Assembly: GCA_965237625.1 (NCBI GenBank)
Contig: CBDEGD010000023.1
Coordinates: forward strand, 1-64,000
Reading direction: 5' to 3'
DNA length: 64,000 nt
DNA from: JABDIP01 sp965237625
GTDB taxonomy: Bacteria > Pseudomonadota > Alphaproteobacteria > DSM-16000 > Inquilinaceae
The number at the start of each line of letters is the position of its first letter. Positions within the stretch are counted from its first letter, which is position 1. The position numbers and the translations under genes were made by a program. Below are positions 1-8,245 of this stretch, piece after piece. A model generated the notes under the pieces. It searched no databases and was not told the origin of the DNA. It was given only the letters and a program-made list of their open reading frames with translations.

Positions 1-1
1 C

Positions 2-160
2 CAAACAGCGGTCACGCGAGCGGAGGGTTCGATCGGCACGGTGGGGGCCAAGGTCGATGGTCTCGAATCGCTGATCCGCGCTAACCAGGTCACGCTGGAT
101 CAGCTGGTACAGAACGAGCTGGCTGAGGGACGGTCCAGCAAAGGCCGGAGGACCAGCTGA
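2..160 (+). CDS. C-terminal end of a small Mu-like phage protein (DUF2730-like), truncated by the window edge
   Basis: An open frame enters from the left edge and ends at TGA 158-160, giving about 52 residues. The readable part is hydrophilic and looks helical, with heptad-like Leu/Val spacing (VDGLESLIRANQVTLDQLV) and a basic tail. In Mu-like phages a small coiled-coil DUF2730 protein commonly sits just before the VpaChn25_0724-like and DUF3486 genes, which is the order found here, so the name rests mainly on position. The stop overlaps the next start (ATGA), so the two genes are translationally coupled. The N-terminal part, which could include a membrane segment, is not visible. Confidence 0.45.
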   Translation, partial: QTAVTRAEGSIGTVGAKVDGLESLIRANQVTLDQLVQNELAEGRSSKGRRTS

Positions 161-459
161 TGGGTCTTGCCGAAATCCGCGCGCAGCACTTGCGGCTCAC
201 CATGCTCAAGTTATTGGCCGATGACGATGGCGCCTATTCGGCCAATGAAAGCATCCTTCACGATGCGCTGGTCGCCGTGCCGATCGAGGTCTCGCGCGAT
301 CAGGTGCGCGTGCAAATCGCTTGGCTCGCCGAGCATGCGCTGGTGACCAAGGTTGAAGTCTTCGACATGCTCGCCGCCACCATCACGAAGCGCGGCCGGG
401 ACGTGGCGAACGGGCACGCCTCCGTCCCTGGCGTCAAGCGCCCGTCGCCGCGCGACTGA
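160..459 (+). CDS. VpaChn25_0724-like small phage protein with winged-helix-like fold
   Basis: This 99-residue protein reads as a helix-rich, probably winged-helix domain: residues 5-25 (IRAQHLRLTMLKLLADDDGA), a region resembling a recognition helix near 40-65 (VSRDQVRVQIAWLAEHALV), then a short basic tail. That pattern and its position directly before a DUF3486 gene match the VpaChn25_0724 phage family of Mu-like phages, which has no established function. A role in regulation or DNA packaging is possible but not shown. The ATG overlaps the previous stop, and the following gene starts two bases after its stop, so it belongs to the late head operon. Confidence 0.6.
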   Translation: MGLAEIRAQHLRLTMLKLLADDDGAYSANESILHDALVAVPIEVSRDQVRVQIAWLAEHALVTKVEVFDMLAATITKRGRDVANGHASVPGVKRPSPRD

Positions 460-460
460 C

Positions 461-1030
461 GTGCCCCGCAAGTCTAGCTCCATCACCGCCCTGCCTGCGC
501 CGATCCTAAAGGAAGTGAATCGGCTGCTTGGCAGCGGCAAATGGACCCTGGCCCAGATCATCGAGTATCTGAAAGAGGCCGGCCACAAGGCGTCGAAATC
601 CTCGCTCCATCGCCATCAACAGAAGCTCGAAAAGGTCGCGGGCAAGCTGCGGCGATCGAGGGAGATGGCGGACGCCCTGGTCGCCGAGATCGGGCCGGCC
701 GCGACCGAGGGTAAGACCGGCCGGCTCTTGGTGGAGATTCTGCAACGGATCGCCTTCGACTTCATGATGAAGCGACTGGAGGCGGATGACGGCGACGAAA
801 ACGATGGCGAGGATCTCGGGGCGCAGGATTTCATGTTCCTCGGCCGGGCGCTCAAGGATCTGGCATCGGCCCAAAAGATCGATGTCGATCGTGAGGCCAA
901 GATCAGGGATGAGGTGGCTAAGGAAGTCACCAAGAGTGCGATGGATGCGGTCGCAAGAGTCGCGGAGCGCCGAGGTCTCAGCAAGGACGCCGTTGCCGAC
1001 ATGAAGGCCGAATTCCTGGGCATGTCATGA
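461..1030 (+). CDS. DUF3486 family protein (Mu gp27-like), possible small terminase subunit
   Basis: The chosen start is GTG 461, two bases after the previous stop; a longer frame back to 353 overlaps the upstream gene and reads as non-coding. The 189-residue product begins MPRKSSSITALPAPILKEV and has the DUF3486 pattern: an N-terminal helical segment, then a helix-turn-helix-like stretch (TLAQIIEYLKEAGHKASKSS) followed by a long charged helix. DUF3486 corresponds to gp27 of phage Mu and sits just before the large terminase in Mu-like phages, which suggests a small terminase (DNA recognition) role. That role is inferred from position. The stop overlaps the terminase start (ATGA at 1027). Confidence 0.75.
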   Translation: MPRKSSSITALPAPILKEVNRLLGSGKWTLAQIIEYLKEAGHKASKSSLHRHQQKLEKVAGKLRRSREMADALVAEIGPAATEGKTGRLLVEILQRIAFDFMMKRLEADDGDENDGEDLGAQDFMFLGRALKDLASAQKIDVDREAKIRDEVAKEVTKSAMDAVARVAERRGLSKDAVADMKAEFLGMS

Positions 1031-2511
1031 GCGATCGGCAGCGGGTCGGCGATCTGCCGTCCGTCGACCTGAAGGAGCGCCTGGCCAAAGAGCCGCTGTT
1101 GCTGACGTACCAGCGGGATTTGCTGGAAACGACAGCGCTCCACAATGTCACGATCTGCGAGAAGAGCCGGCGAATTGGCGCGACCTGGGCTGTTGCTGCG
1201 GACGCGGTCCTTACGGCAGCGGCGGAGAAGTCGGCCGGAGGCATGGATGTCTTCTATCTGGCCTATGAAAAGGAGATGACGCGGGAATTCATCGATACCT
1301 GCGCAGCCTGGGCCAAGCTGTTCGATAAGGCGGCGGCCGAGATCGACGAGTTTGTGTTCGACGAACACGACGACAAAACCATTCTGGCGTACCGCATAAC
1401 ATTTTCCAGCGGCTTTGAGATCATCGCCCTTTCATCGAAGCCTCGCGGCCTGCGCGGTCGCCAAGGATACGTGATCATCGACGAGGCCGCATTCCACGAC
1501 GATCTGCCGGCCGTCATGAAAGCGGCCCTGGCGCTCTTGATGTGGGGCGGAAAGGTGCTGGTAATCAGCACCCATGACGGCACCGACAACCCGTTCAATC
1601 TACTGATCGAAGAGGCCAAGTCCGATCGCAAACCCTATGCCCATGTGAAATGCACTTTCGACGACGCGCTGGGCCATGGTCTCTACAAGCGGATCTGCTT
1701 CGTCCATGGGGTTGAGTGGTCGGAAGAGGCCGAGGCGAAGTGGCGCGCGGAGATCATCGCCGCATATGACGAGGATGCGGACGAAGAATTGTTCTGCATC
1801 CCGACCACTGGCGCGGGCTCGTGGATTGCGCCGGAGCTTATCGCTGCTGCCTCTCACCCGGACGCTGGCAAGCCGGAACTGTTCGGCGGTGGGTCGGCCT
1901 ATGTCGGGAACGATATTGCCCGGCGCAGCGATCGCTGGGTTTCGACGGCGCTGGAGTCCGTCGGCGACGTGTTGTGGATGCGCGACGAACAGATACTGCA
2001 CAAGGCGACTTTCGCCCTCCAGGACGAAGTGATGGACGAGCAGGTTGAGCGGTTCAAACCGCTGCGTATTGCCATGGACCAGACCGGCATGGGTGAGAAG
2101 CCGGTCGAAGACGCCAAGAAACGCTATGGCGAGCTGCGCGTCGAGGGCGTGCTGTTCAATGGTGACAGACCGCTATCGGTGGCCACGGCCGCCAAACAGG
2201 CGTTTGAAGACGGCCTGATCCGCATCACCGATGACGCTGATTTGCGGAAGGATATCCGCAAGATCAAGAAGGTGAGCGGCGCCACCGGCGCACCGCGGCT
2301 CCAGACCGGCCGGGACAAAACCGGCCATGCGGATCGCACCTGGGCTTTGTTCCTGGCCATCGCCGCCGCCGATCGTGGCCTGCCGCCGCCTGCCGGCGAA
2401 GAGGTTCCGGCGAAGGCTGAGACCTATCGGCCGGAAGGCTTTGGCCGACAACAACACAGCCCGCTGCTTCAGCGCGGCCGTGGCAATCTGTTCCAACGGA
2501 GACCGCTGTGA
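1027..2511 (+). CDS. Phage terminase large subunit (Mu gp28-like)
   Basis: The 494-residue protein is the packaging motor that cuts and pumps phage DNA into proheads. A Walker-A-like stretch is visible at about residues 45-57 (CEKSRRIGATWAVAAD), as in terminases with a degenerate P-loop, and a Walker B strand with catalytic acidic residues near 150 (GYVIIDEAAFHDD). The coupling motif follows at about 180 (VLVISTHDG). The C-terminal half contains spaced acidic residues (GNDIARRSDRW, RIAMDQTGMGEKPVED) typical of the RNase-H-like nuclease domain. Length is normal for the family. Starts and stops overlap both neighbours, placing it in a tightly coupled head operon. Confidence 0.9.
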   Translation: MSDRQRVGDLPSVDLKERLAKEPLLLTYQRDLLETTALHNVTICEKSRRIGATWAVAADAVLTAAAEKSAGGMDVFYLAYEKEMTREFIDTCAAWAKLFDKAAAEIDEFVFDEHDDKTILAYRITFSSGFEIIALSSKPRGLRGRQGYVIIDEAAFHDDLPAVMKAALALLMWGGKVLVISTHDGTDNPFNLLIEEAKSDRKPYAHVKCTFDDALGHGLYKRICFVHGVEWSEEAEAKWRAEIIAAYDEDADEELFCIPTTGAGSWIAPELIAAASHPDAGKPELFGGGSAYVGNDIARRSDRWVSTALESVGDVLWMRDEQILHKATFALQDEVMDEQVERFKPLRIAMDQTGMGEKPVEDAKKRYGELRVEGVLFNGDRPLSVATAAKQAFEDGLIRITDDADLRKDIRKIKKVSGATGAPRLQTGRDKTGHADRTWALFLAIAAADRGLPPPAGEEVPAKAETYRPEGFGRQQHSPLLQRGRGNLFQRRPL

Positions 2512-3968
2512 GCTGGAGGCAATTTATCCCGTTCCTGAAGGATGCGCTGGCCGAGGCGCCGGCCGCCGAAGAGCCGATGCGTGAGGCGGCCGGAAAGACG
2601 ATCGACGCCGACGATGACCAATGGCGCCGATTGACCGGCGACTCGCAGCGGGATCTCCGGCCGATGACCCAGGCACGGATGCGCGAGACGGCGTATTACC
2701 TTTGGGAGTCGAACCCGGTGGCCAACCGGATCATCGAGCTGCCGCTCGCCTATCTGCTTGCCGAGGGCGTCAGCCTGACGGTGCCGGACGAGGACGCGCA
2801 GAAATGGCTGGATGCGTTCTGGCGCGATCCGATCAACCGGATGGACCTCAACCTCGCGAAGAAGGTCCGCGAGCTGGCGCTGTTCGGCGAGCAGTGCTGG
2901 CCGGTATTCGTCAACGAGATGTCCGGCCACGTCCGACTCGGCACGCTGGACCCGGAGCTGATCGAGACGATCGTCCATGATCCGGACAATGCGGCGCAGC
3001 CGATTGGCATCGTGACGGTGAAGGACAAGAAGGGCCAGGCGCGACGGTACCGGGTGATCGTCAACGGCTCGGAGGACGTGTTCACCTCCCGGACGCGGGA
3101 GATCCGCGCGACGTTCGATTCCGGCGACTGCTTCTTTTTCAAGATCAACGATCTTGCGACGGGCCGGCGCGGACGCTCCGACCTACTCGCTACAGCCGAC
3201 TGGCTCGACGGATACGATCAGTACCTCTTCGGCGAGCTGGAGCGCGCCGGGTTCATGCGGGCGTTTCTTTGGGACGTGACGTTGAAGGGGGCCACACCGG
3301 AGGAAGTCGCCAAGCGGGCGCGCGACATCAACGTGCCGAAGCCGGGCAGCGTGCGCGTGCACAATGACGCCGAGGAATGGTCGGCCGAGACACCTTCCCT
3401 GCAGCACGCTGACGGGGCCGAGGGCGCGCGACTGTTTCGCAACCACATCCTCGGCGGTCAGACGATGCCCGAGCATTGGTACGGCGGCGGTGGCGATGTG
3501 AATCGGGCGGCAGCGTCGGAGATGGGCGAGCCGGTGTTCAAAGTAATGTCGATGCGCCAGACCTTCCTCAAATACATGCTGGAGGAGGTCGCCACGTTCG
3601 TCATTGCACGGCGGCTCGATCCTTCCGGGCGGTCAAGCTTCGACCCGGCCGACCCCGATCCCGACTTGATGCCGAGCGCCAGCTTCCCAGAGTTGACCAG
3701 CCGCGATGTGAGCAAATACGCAACCGCCTTGGGCCAGGTGGTTATCGCAGCGGCGGCGGCCGTCGAGCACGGGTTCATAACGGAGATTCTGGCGGTTCGG
3801 GTCATCCAAACTGTTGCCGAGCGGCTGGGCGTCGAATTCGACGCCGAGGCCGAGCTGGGCGATGCGCGCAAGGAGGCGAAGATGCGCCGCGACAAACAAG
3901 AGGACGACGACTCGTTTGTCGATCCGCCCGAAGAGGACGAACCGCCAGAGCCTACCGAGGCGGCATGA
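2508..3968 (+). CDS. Phage portal protein
   Basis: This 486-residue protein lies directly after the terminase, the standard place for the portal, the dodecameric ring through which DNA enters the head. It has the portal pattern: an N-terminal helical region with RIIELPLAYLLAEGVSLTV, a central alpha/beta region (LGTLDPELIETIVHDPDN), and a long C-terminal helical stem with MPEHWYGGGGDVNRAAASEM. The extreme C-terminus is strongly acidic (residues about 455-486). Both ends overlap neighbouring genes by four bases. In Mu proper the equivalent is gp29; whether this protein belongs to DUF935 or another portal family was not settled by eye. Confidence 0.85.
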   Translation: MSWRQFIPFLKDALAEAPAAEEPMREAAGKTIDADDDQWRRLTGDSQRDLRPMTQARMRETAYYLWESNPVANRIIELPLAYLLAEGVSLTVPDEDAQKWLDAFWRDPINRMDLNLAKKVRELALFGEQCWPVFVNEMSGHVRLGTLDPELIETIVHDPDNAAQPIGIVTVKDKKGQARRYRVIVNGSEDVFTSRTREIRATFDSGDCFFFKINDLATGRRGRSDLLATADWLDGYDQYLFGELERAGFMRAFLWDVTLKGATPEEVAKRARDINVPKPGSVRVHNDAEEWSAETPSLQHADGAEGARLFRNHILGGQTMPEHWYGGGGDVNRAAASEMGEPVFKVMSMRQTFLKYMLEEVATFVIARRLDPSGRSSFDPADPDPDLMPSASFPELTSRDVSKYATALGQVVIAAAAAVEHGFITEILAVRVIQTVAERLGVEFDAEAELGDARKEAKMRRDKQEDDDSFVDPPEEDEPPEPTEAA

Positions 3969-4186
3969 TGGCCGTGGGGGATGGCGATGTCGTGATCTTC
4001 CCGGCGTCCAGCCATTGGAAGCCCGAACAGGCGATCGCGGCTGCCGGGAAACGCAAATACGACAAGGTCATGATCATCGGCTACGACCCGGACGGCAATT
4101 TCAGTGCGATAGGCAGCGAAATGTCATGCAAGGACGCGCTCTGGCTTTCGGAACTGCTTCGCGACAATGCACTGCGGGGTCGTTGA
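3965..4186 (+). CDS. Small conserved-type phage protein between portal and MuF
   Basis: The frame starts at ATG 3965 (or 3968), overlapping the portal stop, and encodes 73 residues. The sequence has an alpha/beta character: VVIFPASSHWKPEQAI, then a strand YDKVMIIGYDPDGNF and a C-terminal helix KDALWLSELLRDNALRG. Similar short proteins occur next to portal genes in alphaproteobacterial prophages, but no function is established. The gap to the next gene is three bases. It is too compact and too regular in codon use to be a chance frame. Confidence 0.65.
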   Translation: MMAVGDGDVVIFPASSHWKPEQAIAAAGKRKYDKVMIIGYDPDGNFSAIGSEMSCKDALWLSELLRDNALRGR

Positions 4187-4189
4187 CCG

Positions 4190-5122
4190 GTGGCCACAGA
4201 TCGCGACCGCAACAATGCGCTAAGGCGCGAGCGCACGGCGCAGCGGCGGCGCCTCACGGCCATACAGAGAGAGACGGCGGCCGAAGTGATCCGGCTGCTG
4301 CGAGTGGCCGAGGACAGGATCAGGGCAACCCTGGCCGGGACGCCGACAGATTTCCAGACCTTCCAGCTGACCCAACAGCAAGCCGCGATCCGGGCAGCGC
4401 TCGCCTCGATGGAGGCCGCCGCGTCGCCGGCATTGATCGCCGGCCTGGATCGCGCCTGGTTATCGGGAATCGATCTGGTTGACAAACCCATCGAGGCGGG
4501 CCTTGCGTTGGGCGCCGGGCCGCAGCTGCGCCTCTCGGCGATCTTGCCGAGCATCGATACGCGGCAGCTGATCGCGATGCGCGGGTTCCTGACAGACCGG
4601 ATGAAGGATATCTCCACGACCCTGGCCAATCGCATCAACGGCCAGATCGGGCTGGTGGCGATCGGAGCCGAAACGCCGTCCGGCGCGGCGGCGGCCGTGT
4701 CACGCATCATGCGCAGCGGAGGCGCCCAGGGCGGGCGAAAGCGGGCGCTGACCATCATTCGTACCGAGCTGGGCCGGGCCTATTCGATTGCCGGCCAGGA
4801 GCGCCAGGCCCAGGCGAGTACGGCCCTGCCTGGCCTCAAGAAGCAATGGCGGAGATCCGGCAAGTTGCGCAGCCGGCGCGCCCACGATTTGGCCGATGGC
4901 CAGGTGCGCGATGTCGATAAGCCATTCACCGTGAATGGTGTCGCGCTGATGTTTCCGCGAGACCCGGCGGGAGGCCCGCGTGAGACGATCAATTGCGGCT
5001 GCACGTCGCTGCCGTTCATGGAGAGCTGGGACGTGGTGCAGCCGGGCCGGCAGCCGTTCAGCGAACGCGAGATCCGCAACGACCCGTTCAAGCGAGATTT
5101 GGCGGGTGCACTTCAGGGGTGA
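4190..5122 (+). CDS. MuF-like minor head protein (Mu gp30-like)
   Basis: The GTG 4190 start lies three bases after the previous stop and gives 310 residues. The N-terminal two thirds are helical. The C-terminal part carries the MuF signature: a TIIRTELGRAYSIAGQER helix followed by a strand and a Cys-containing turn (PRETINCGCTSLPF), typical of the PF04233 head morphogenesis family. Such proteins are packaged near the portal and some are injected with DNA. The last 30 residues (GRQPFSEREIRNDPFKRDL) are duplicated, in diverged form, 1.35 kb downstream at 6373-6473, flanking an insertion. Confidence 0.85.
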   Translation: MATDRDRNNALRRERTAQRRRLTAIQRETAAEVIRLLRVAEDRIRATLAGTPTDFQTFQLTQQQAAIRAALASMEAAASPALIAGLDRAWLSGIDLVDKPIEAGLALGAGPQLRLSAILPSIDTRQLIAMRGFLTDRMKDISTTLANRINGQIGLVAIGAETPSGAAAAVSRIMRSGGAQGGRKRALTIIRTELGRAYSIAGQERQAQASTALPGLKKQWRRSGKLRSRRAHDLADGQVRDVDKPFTVNGVALMFPRDPAGGPRETINCGCTSLPFMESWDVVQPGRQPFSEREIRNDPFKRDLAGALQG

Positions 5123-5250
5123 TTAGGCTTGCATTCTGGCCGGTGCGCTGGATCGATGGCAATCTGGTCTGTGCGCAATTTGGTTGGCGCACTGATTTCG
5201 ATATGTGATCATTTCATTTTGAGCCGACACCAGTTTCCGAGAGATTTCCA

Positions 5251-6369
5251 TTGAATGATAAGTGTCCAGTTTGCGGAAATCGTGCCGACGTTCGGCTCGA
5301 AACGAAGGGCGTCGATAATGCGCTAATCTGGTGCACGAGATGCGGCCAATTCGAGATCACGGGGTCAGCATTTGCGATGGCGCCGGGATTCTTTGAGGAA
5401 AATCCAACTGCCCGCGCACGAGTGAGCCACGCTATTGGCTCAAGTGAAATGTTACCACCAGTGACAAGCCGGTTCTCCATTGACAGCCTTAGTCTGCGGG
5501 ATCTGGCCACACGAACGTTGCCGGACACCTACAGGCAAATGGACAATCTTGTGCGGTGGCTTGGCCGGAAAGCTGGCGACTCTCATATCGCACCAGTCAC
5601 CATACCGCCGCTAGAGGCGATGGCGGCAATTCTCGGAACCGAACATGGCGACGAAGCTTGGGAGGCGATACAGCAGGCCTCCCAATTGGGACTCATTGTC
5701 GTGAAATTGGGGCAGGAAACCCAGATCCATTTGGATGCCCGCGGTGTAGCGCGTTTCCAGGTAATGGAGCCCCAAGTCCTGCCGCCCACCAATCCATCGC
5801 CACAGACCGTGAAGATTGGCCAGGTTGTCGAGCATAATGAAGCCCTTCCAATAGCTGCTATCACCGGTAATTTCGGCAGGCAGGTTCTTCCGGCGCTCCG
5901 TCAGTATGCGACCAATCATGATGAACCGTCGCCCGATCCGCTTGAAGCCGATTCAGCCCTTCGCATACGTCTCAGCGAGGCCGGTTCTGTGCCTGTCGAC
6001 CGCGTAGCAGAACAACACGGCGCCAGCCGGCAGCGGCTGATTGAGTTCAAGGAGACGCTCAACGCCTTTCATGGAATTGACGCTCCAAACATACCAGACA
6101 AGGCAAACTCGCAGGAGGTGCCCCTTAGCGAAGAAGATTTGCTGTTGATTCGAACGATCGTCGGCTCCGCGATCGAGCTTCACAAGACAACAGTTATCCC
6201 GATCCAGATCCGAAACATGATTAAGGAACTCAGCGAACTTCTTGGCGAAATCGCAATTATTCTCACAAAAGCGGCCGGAGCAGTCACAGCGCTGGCAGGA
6301 TTGGCAGTTTCAGCGCAAGTAGCCGCAACAGCGCTTATGGATCTATATAAGGCCCTCGGTGCGCTGTAG
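5251..6369 (+). CDS. Zinc-ribbon protein of unknown function, inserted cargo gene
   Basis: The frame starts at TTG 5251 (weak GAGAG ribosome site just upstream) and encodes 372 residues. The N-terminus is a zinc ribbon with two Cys pairs (CPVCG at 5-9 and CTRCG at about 28-32). The middle is a soluble alpha/beta region. A helix-turn-helix-like stretch lies near 250 (VDRVAEQHGASRQRLIEF). The C-terminal 45 residues are hydrophobic (EIAIILTKAAGAVTALAGLA) and could span or attach to a membrane. It is more A/T-rich than the surrounding head genes and interrupts the usual MuF-to-capsid order. A DNA- or nucleotide-sensing domain joined to a membrane-active end would suit a phage exclusion or abortive-infection protein, but no family was recognised and this is inference. 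Confidence 0.7.
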   Translation: MNDKCPVCGNRADVRLETKGVDNALIWCTRCGQFEITGSAFAMAPGFFEENPTARARVSHAIGSSEMLPPVTSRFSIDSLSLRDLATRTLPDTYRQMDNLVRWLGRKAGDSHIAPVTIPPLEAMAAILGTEHGDEAWEAIQQASQLGLIVVKLGQETQIHLDARGVARFQVMEPQVLPPTNPSPQTVKIGQVVEHNEALPIAAITGNFGRQVLPALRQYATNHDEPSPDPLEADSALRIRLSEAGSVPVDRVAEQHGASRQRLIEFKETLNAFHGIDAPNIPDKANSQEVPLSEEDLLLIRTIVGSAIELHKTTVIPIQIRNMIKELSELLGEIAIILTKAAGAVTALAGLAVSAQVAATALMDLYKALGAL

Positions 6370-6372
6370 CAT

Positions 6373-6473
6373 TGGGACTATTCAGATCAGGCCGGCAGCC
6401 GTTCAGAGAACGCTCGATCCGGAGCGATCCGTTCAGGAGGGACCTGGATGCGGCGCTGGGAGCGAATTCATGA
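6373..6473 (+). pseudogene. Remnant copy of the 3' end of the MuF gene
   Basis: From GGC 6390 to TGA 6471 the sequence translates as GRQPFRERSIRSDPFRRDL followed by DAALGANS. This aligns with the end of the intact MuF protein (GRQPFSEREIRNDPFKRDL then AGALQG). Similarity extends upstream to a shared tgggac, but with a 4-base deletion that breaks the frame. There is no start codon, so it is not expressed. It marks the right border of an insertion carrying the zinc-ribbon gene and probably the DUF3644 gene next to it. Confidence 0.8.
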
Positions 6474-6509
6474 GGCGTGCAATTTTAGACAACCACGATC
6501 TGATGATAG

Positions 6510-7511
6510 CTACGGCCGAGTGTAGTGTTTGTCGAACTCATGAAGAATGCCGGCACTATAATACATCTTCTTCATGCTTTTTCCGGGTTTCTCAGGGTCC
6601 AAATACCGCACCCGGCAATATTGGCCGGCTTTCTCTATTTCCTTTTTGATGGTGTTGAATTTGCTATTCTGAAGAAAGTCGGAGTAGCGATCGCGTAGTT
6701 GAGCCACAAGCATGTTGAATTCCCAAGGATACATCTCCCGGATGCTTTCTTCGGATATTTGAACCTTTGGGGCAGTCGGATCACGGGTGACCCTAACAGG
6801 CAATGCGTCTTGCTCCGCTGTCCTTACGAACCGGAGCTGCACTTTCATCGTTACATTGAACGCCTGATTTTCGTCTGAGGGATAATCGCGTTCAGTTGCC
6901 GCAATATGCTCTAGCAGCCTCCTAGCAGCGGCGGGGTGAGCGTCAGATAGGAGGCTTTCGACGACGGCTGCGGGGGAATGGAACGCGAGTGGCATGAGAA
7001 AGAAGTTAAATCGAGAAAGGTCTATGCCGAACCAGCGCTCCGCTGCACTGGCATAATTCCTGAGTGCCGCTGAGCCGACTTGCTGCACTCTTTGGCTAAG
7101 GCCAGCACCCATATTGTAGAGATGAACAGAACTGTCCCGGATTTCCGTAAGGAGGCGAAGATTCTCGGCGCATCGATCATCGATATTGTCGGTCGGGTAT
7201 TGGCGAACGAGTGCCATGGTGCGTTCCAACCCAATCGTTAGAACATTGCCGGACCTGTTCCGTCTGCGTTGGTTGCGCTTGCTCTTTGTTCCATCAAGTT
7301 TTCTCTTCGCTTCCCAGATCTCGATGGATCGAAATTTCCCGCGATTTTGCTTTACCACCCGCGCCTTCAAAAGCAGCTCCCAGGCATTCAGCATTAGAAT
7401 CGAGAATGACTCCTCGCGGTATAGGAAAACCGGCTTGTTATAGACCTCAATGGCGGCGAGGCATGCATGGACCGATTTATCAACAAGGGCCATGTATCGG
7501 TAAGGGCGCAT
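6510..7511 (-). CDS. DUF3644 domain protein, minus-strand cargo gene
   Basis: The 333-residue protein begins MRPYRYMALVDKSVHACLAA and continues with IEVYNKPVFLYREESFSILM then NAWELLLKARV, the typical N-terminal core of DUF3644 (a helical domain with invariant NAWELLLKA). The middle has EIRDSSVHLYNM, also usual for the family. The C-terminal third is basic and may bind nucleic acid. The gene opposes the late phage operon and converges on the zinc-ribbon gene, so it is probably expressed from its own promoter during lysogeny. Base composition is visibly more A/T-rich than the phage structural genes. DUF3644 has no assigned activity; its presence as accessory cargo makes anti-phage defence a reasonable but unproven guess. 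Confidence 0.75.
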   Translation of the reverse strand: MRPYRYMALVDKSVHACLAAIEVYNKPVFLYREESFSILMLNAWELLLKARVVKQNRGKFRSIEIWEAKRKLDGTKSKRNQRRRNRSGNVLTIGLERTMALVRQYPTDNIDDRCAENLRLLTEIRDSSVHLYNMGAGLSQRVQQVGSAALRNYASAAERWFGIDLSRFNFFLMPLAFHSPAAVVESLLSDAHPAAARRLLEHIAATERDYPSDENQAFNVTMKVQLRFVRTAEQDALPVRVTRDPTAPKVQISEESIREMYPWEFNMLVAQLRDRYSDFLQNSKFNTIKKEIEKAGQYCRVRYLDPEKPGKSMKKMYYSAGILHEFDKHYTRP

Positions 7512-7619
7512 GAGTTACCTGCTCAGCATCACTAGCAACTAAGTGAGAACTGTCCCACGCGCCGGCTGACGCGTTAGTCAGGGGTTTCGCCGCATAGGGA
7601 CAGCGGCGACACCCGCTAC

Positions 7620-7641
7620 CCGTTTAAACCCCCGTTTAAAA
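7620..7641 (+). promoter_or_regulatory. Paired CCGTTTAAAC-type motif in the 311-bp gap before the capsid operon
   Basis: The gap 7512-7822 has no gene. It holds CCGTTTAAAC (7620-7629) and CCGTTTAAAA (7632-7641), 12 bp apart, and a third partial copy CCGTTTAACC at 7800-7809 just before the next ribosome site. The same pair with the same 12-bp offset recurs at 13597-13618. The gap probably carries a promoter for both the rightward capsid genes and the leftward DUF3644 gene. The regulator is unknown. Confidence 0.4.
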
Positions 7642-7822
7642 ATCGATTATGGGCCTATCTGGCGCGTCGGAATCCGGTAATTCGGCACTCCGCAGGCCGG
7701 GAATCTTGCCTGGAAATCGGAAAATGCCCCGGACAGCTGTCCGAGGGTACACCCCACGAATCCGGGCTTACCTTCCGGCAAATGCATCGGGCACACAAGC
7801 CGTTTAACCCGGAGATCTGACG

Positions 7823-8245
7823 ATGAACGCTCCCGACGCGCCTAAAGCCGACGACGCGAAGACCGATCCGAAGGTGGATGAGGCCGCGCCGGAAAAGCCG
7901 AAGGCCGATACCAAGCCGAAGGCAACCGCCGATCGGAAGGCCGCTGCGAAGCCGAAGGCGAAGCCTCAGCCCAAGACGCCGGCTCCGTCTGTCGAGCCGG
8001 CCGGCGAACCGAAGGCCGAAGTCGGGCCGGGGTCGGAAGGGCTGACCAAGGTGGAGGTTGCCGGGTTCATCGACGCGGCCGTCCGTGTGCCTCAGCTGAA
8101 AGATGGTCAGCCGATCATCGAGAGAGGCGTCTATGTCGTTCAGAGGATCGCCGCCCGCGCGGAGGATATCCTCATGTTCCGGGTTGACGGCGACACGCTG
8201 CGTGTCGCGACCGTCGATGGCCAGAAATTCGAGCTGACCCGGTGA
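7823..8245 (+). CDS. Phage protein with Lys/Ala/Pro-rich N-terminus
   Basis: The ATG follows a GGAGATCTGACG ribosome site and yields 140 residues. Residues 1-75 are low-complexity Lys, Ala, Pro, Glu and Asp (KPKATADRKAAAKPKAKPQP) and are probably disordered. Residues 75-140 form a compact beta-rich domain (VYVVQRIAARAEDILMFRVD) ending DGQKFELTR. The stop overlaps the GTG start of the protease-capsid gene, so it is coupled to capsid production; a scaffold or decoration role is possible. No family was recognised. Confidence 0.65.
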   Translation: MNAPDAPKADDAKTDPKVDEAAPEKPKADTKPKATADRKAAAKPKAKPQPKTPAPSVEPAGEPKAEVGPGSEGLTKVEVAGFIDAAVRVPQLKDGQPIIERGVYVVQRIAARAEDILMFRVDGDTLRVATVDGQKFELTR

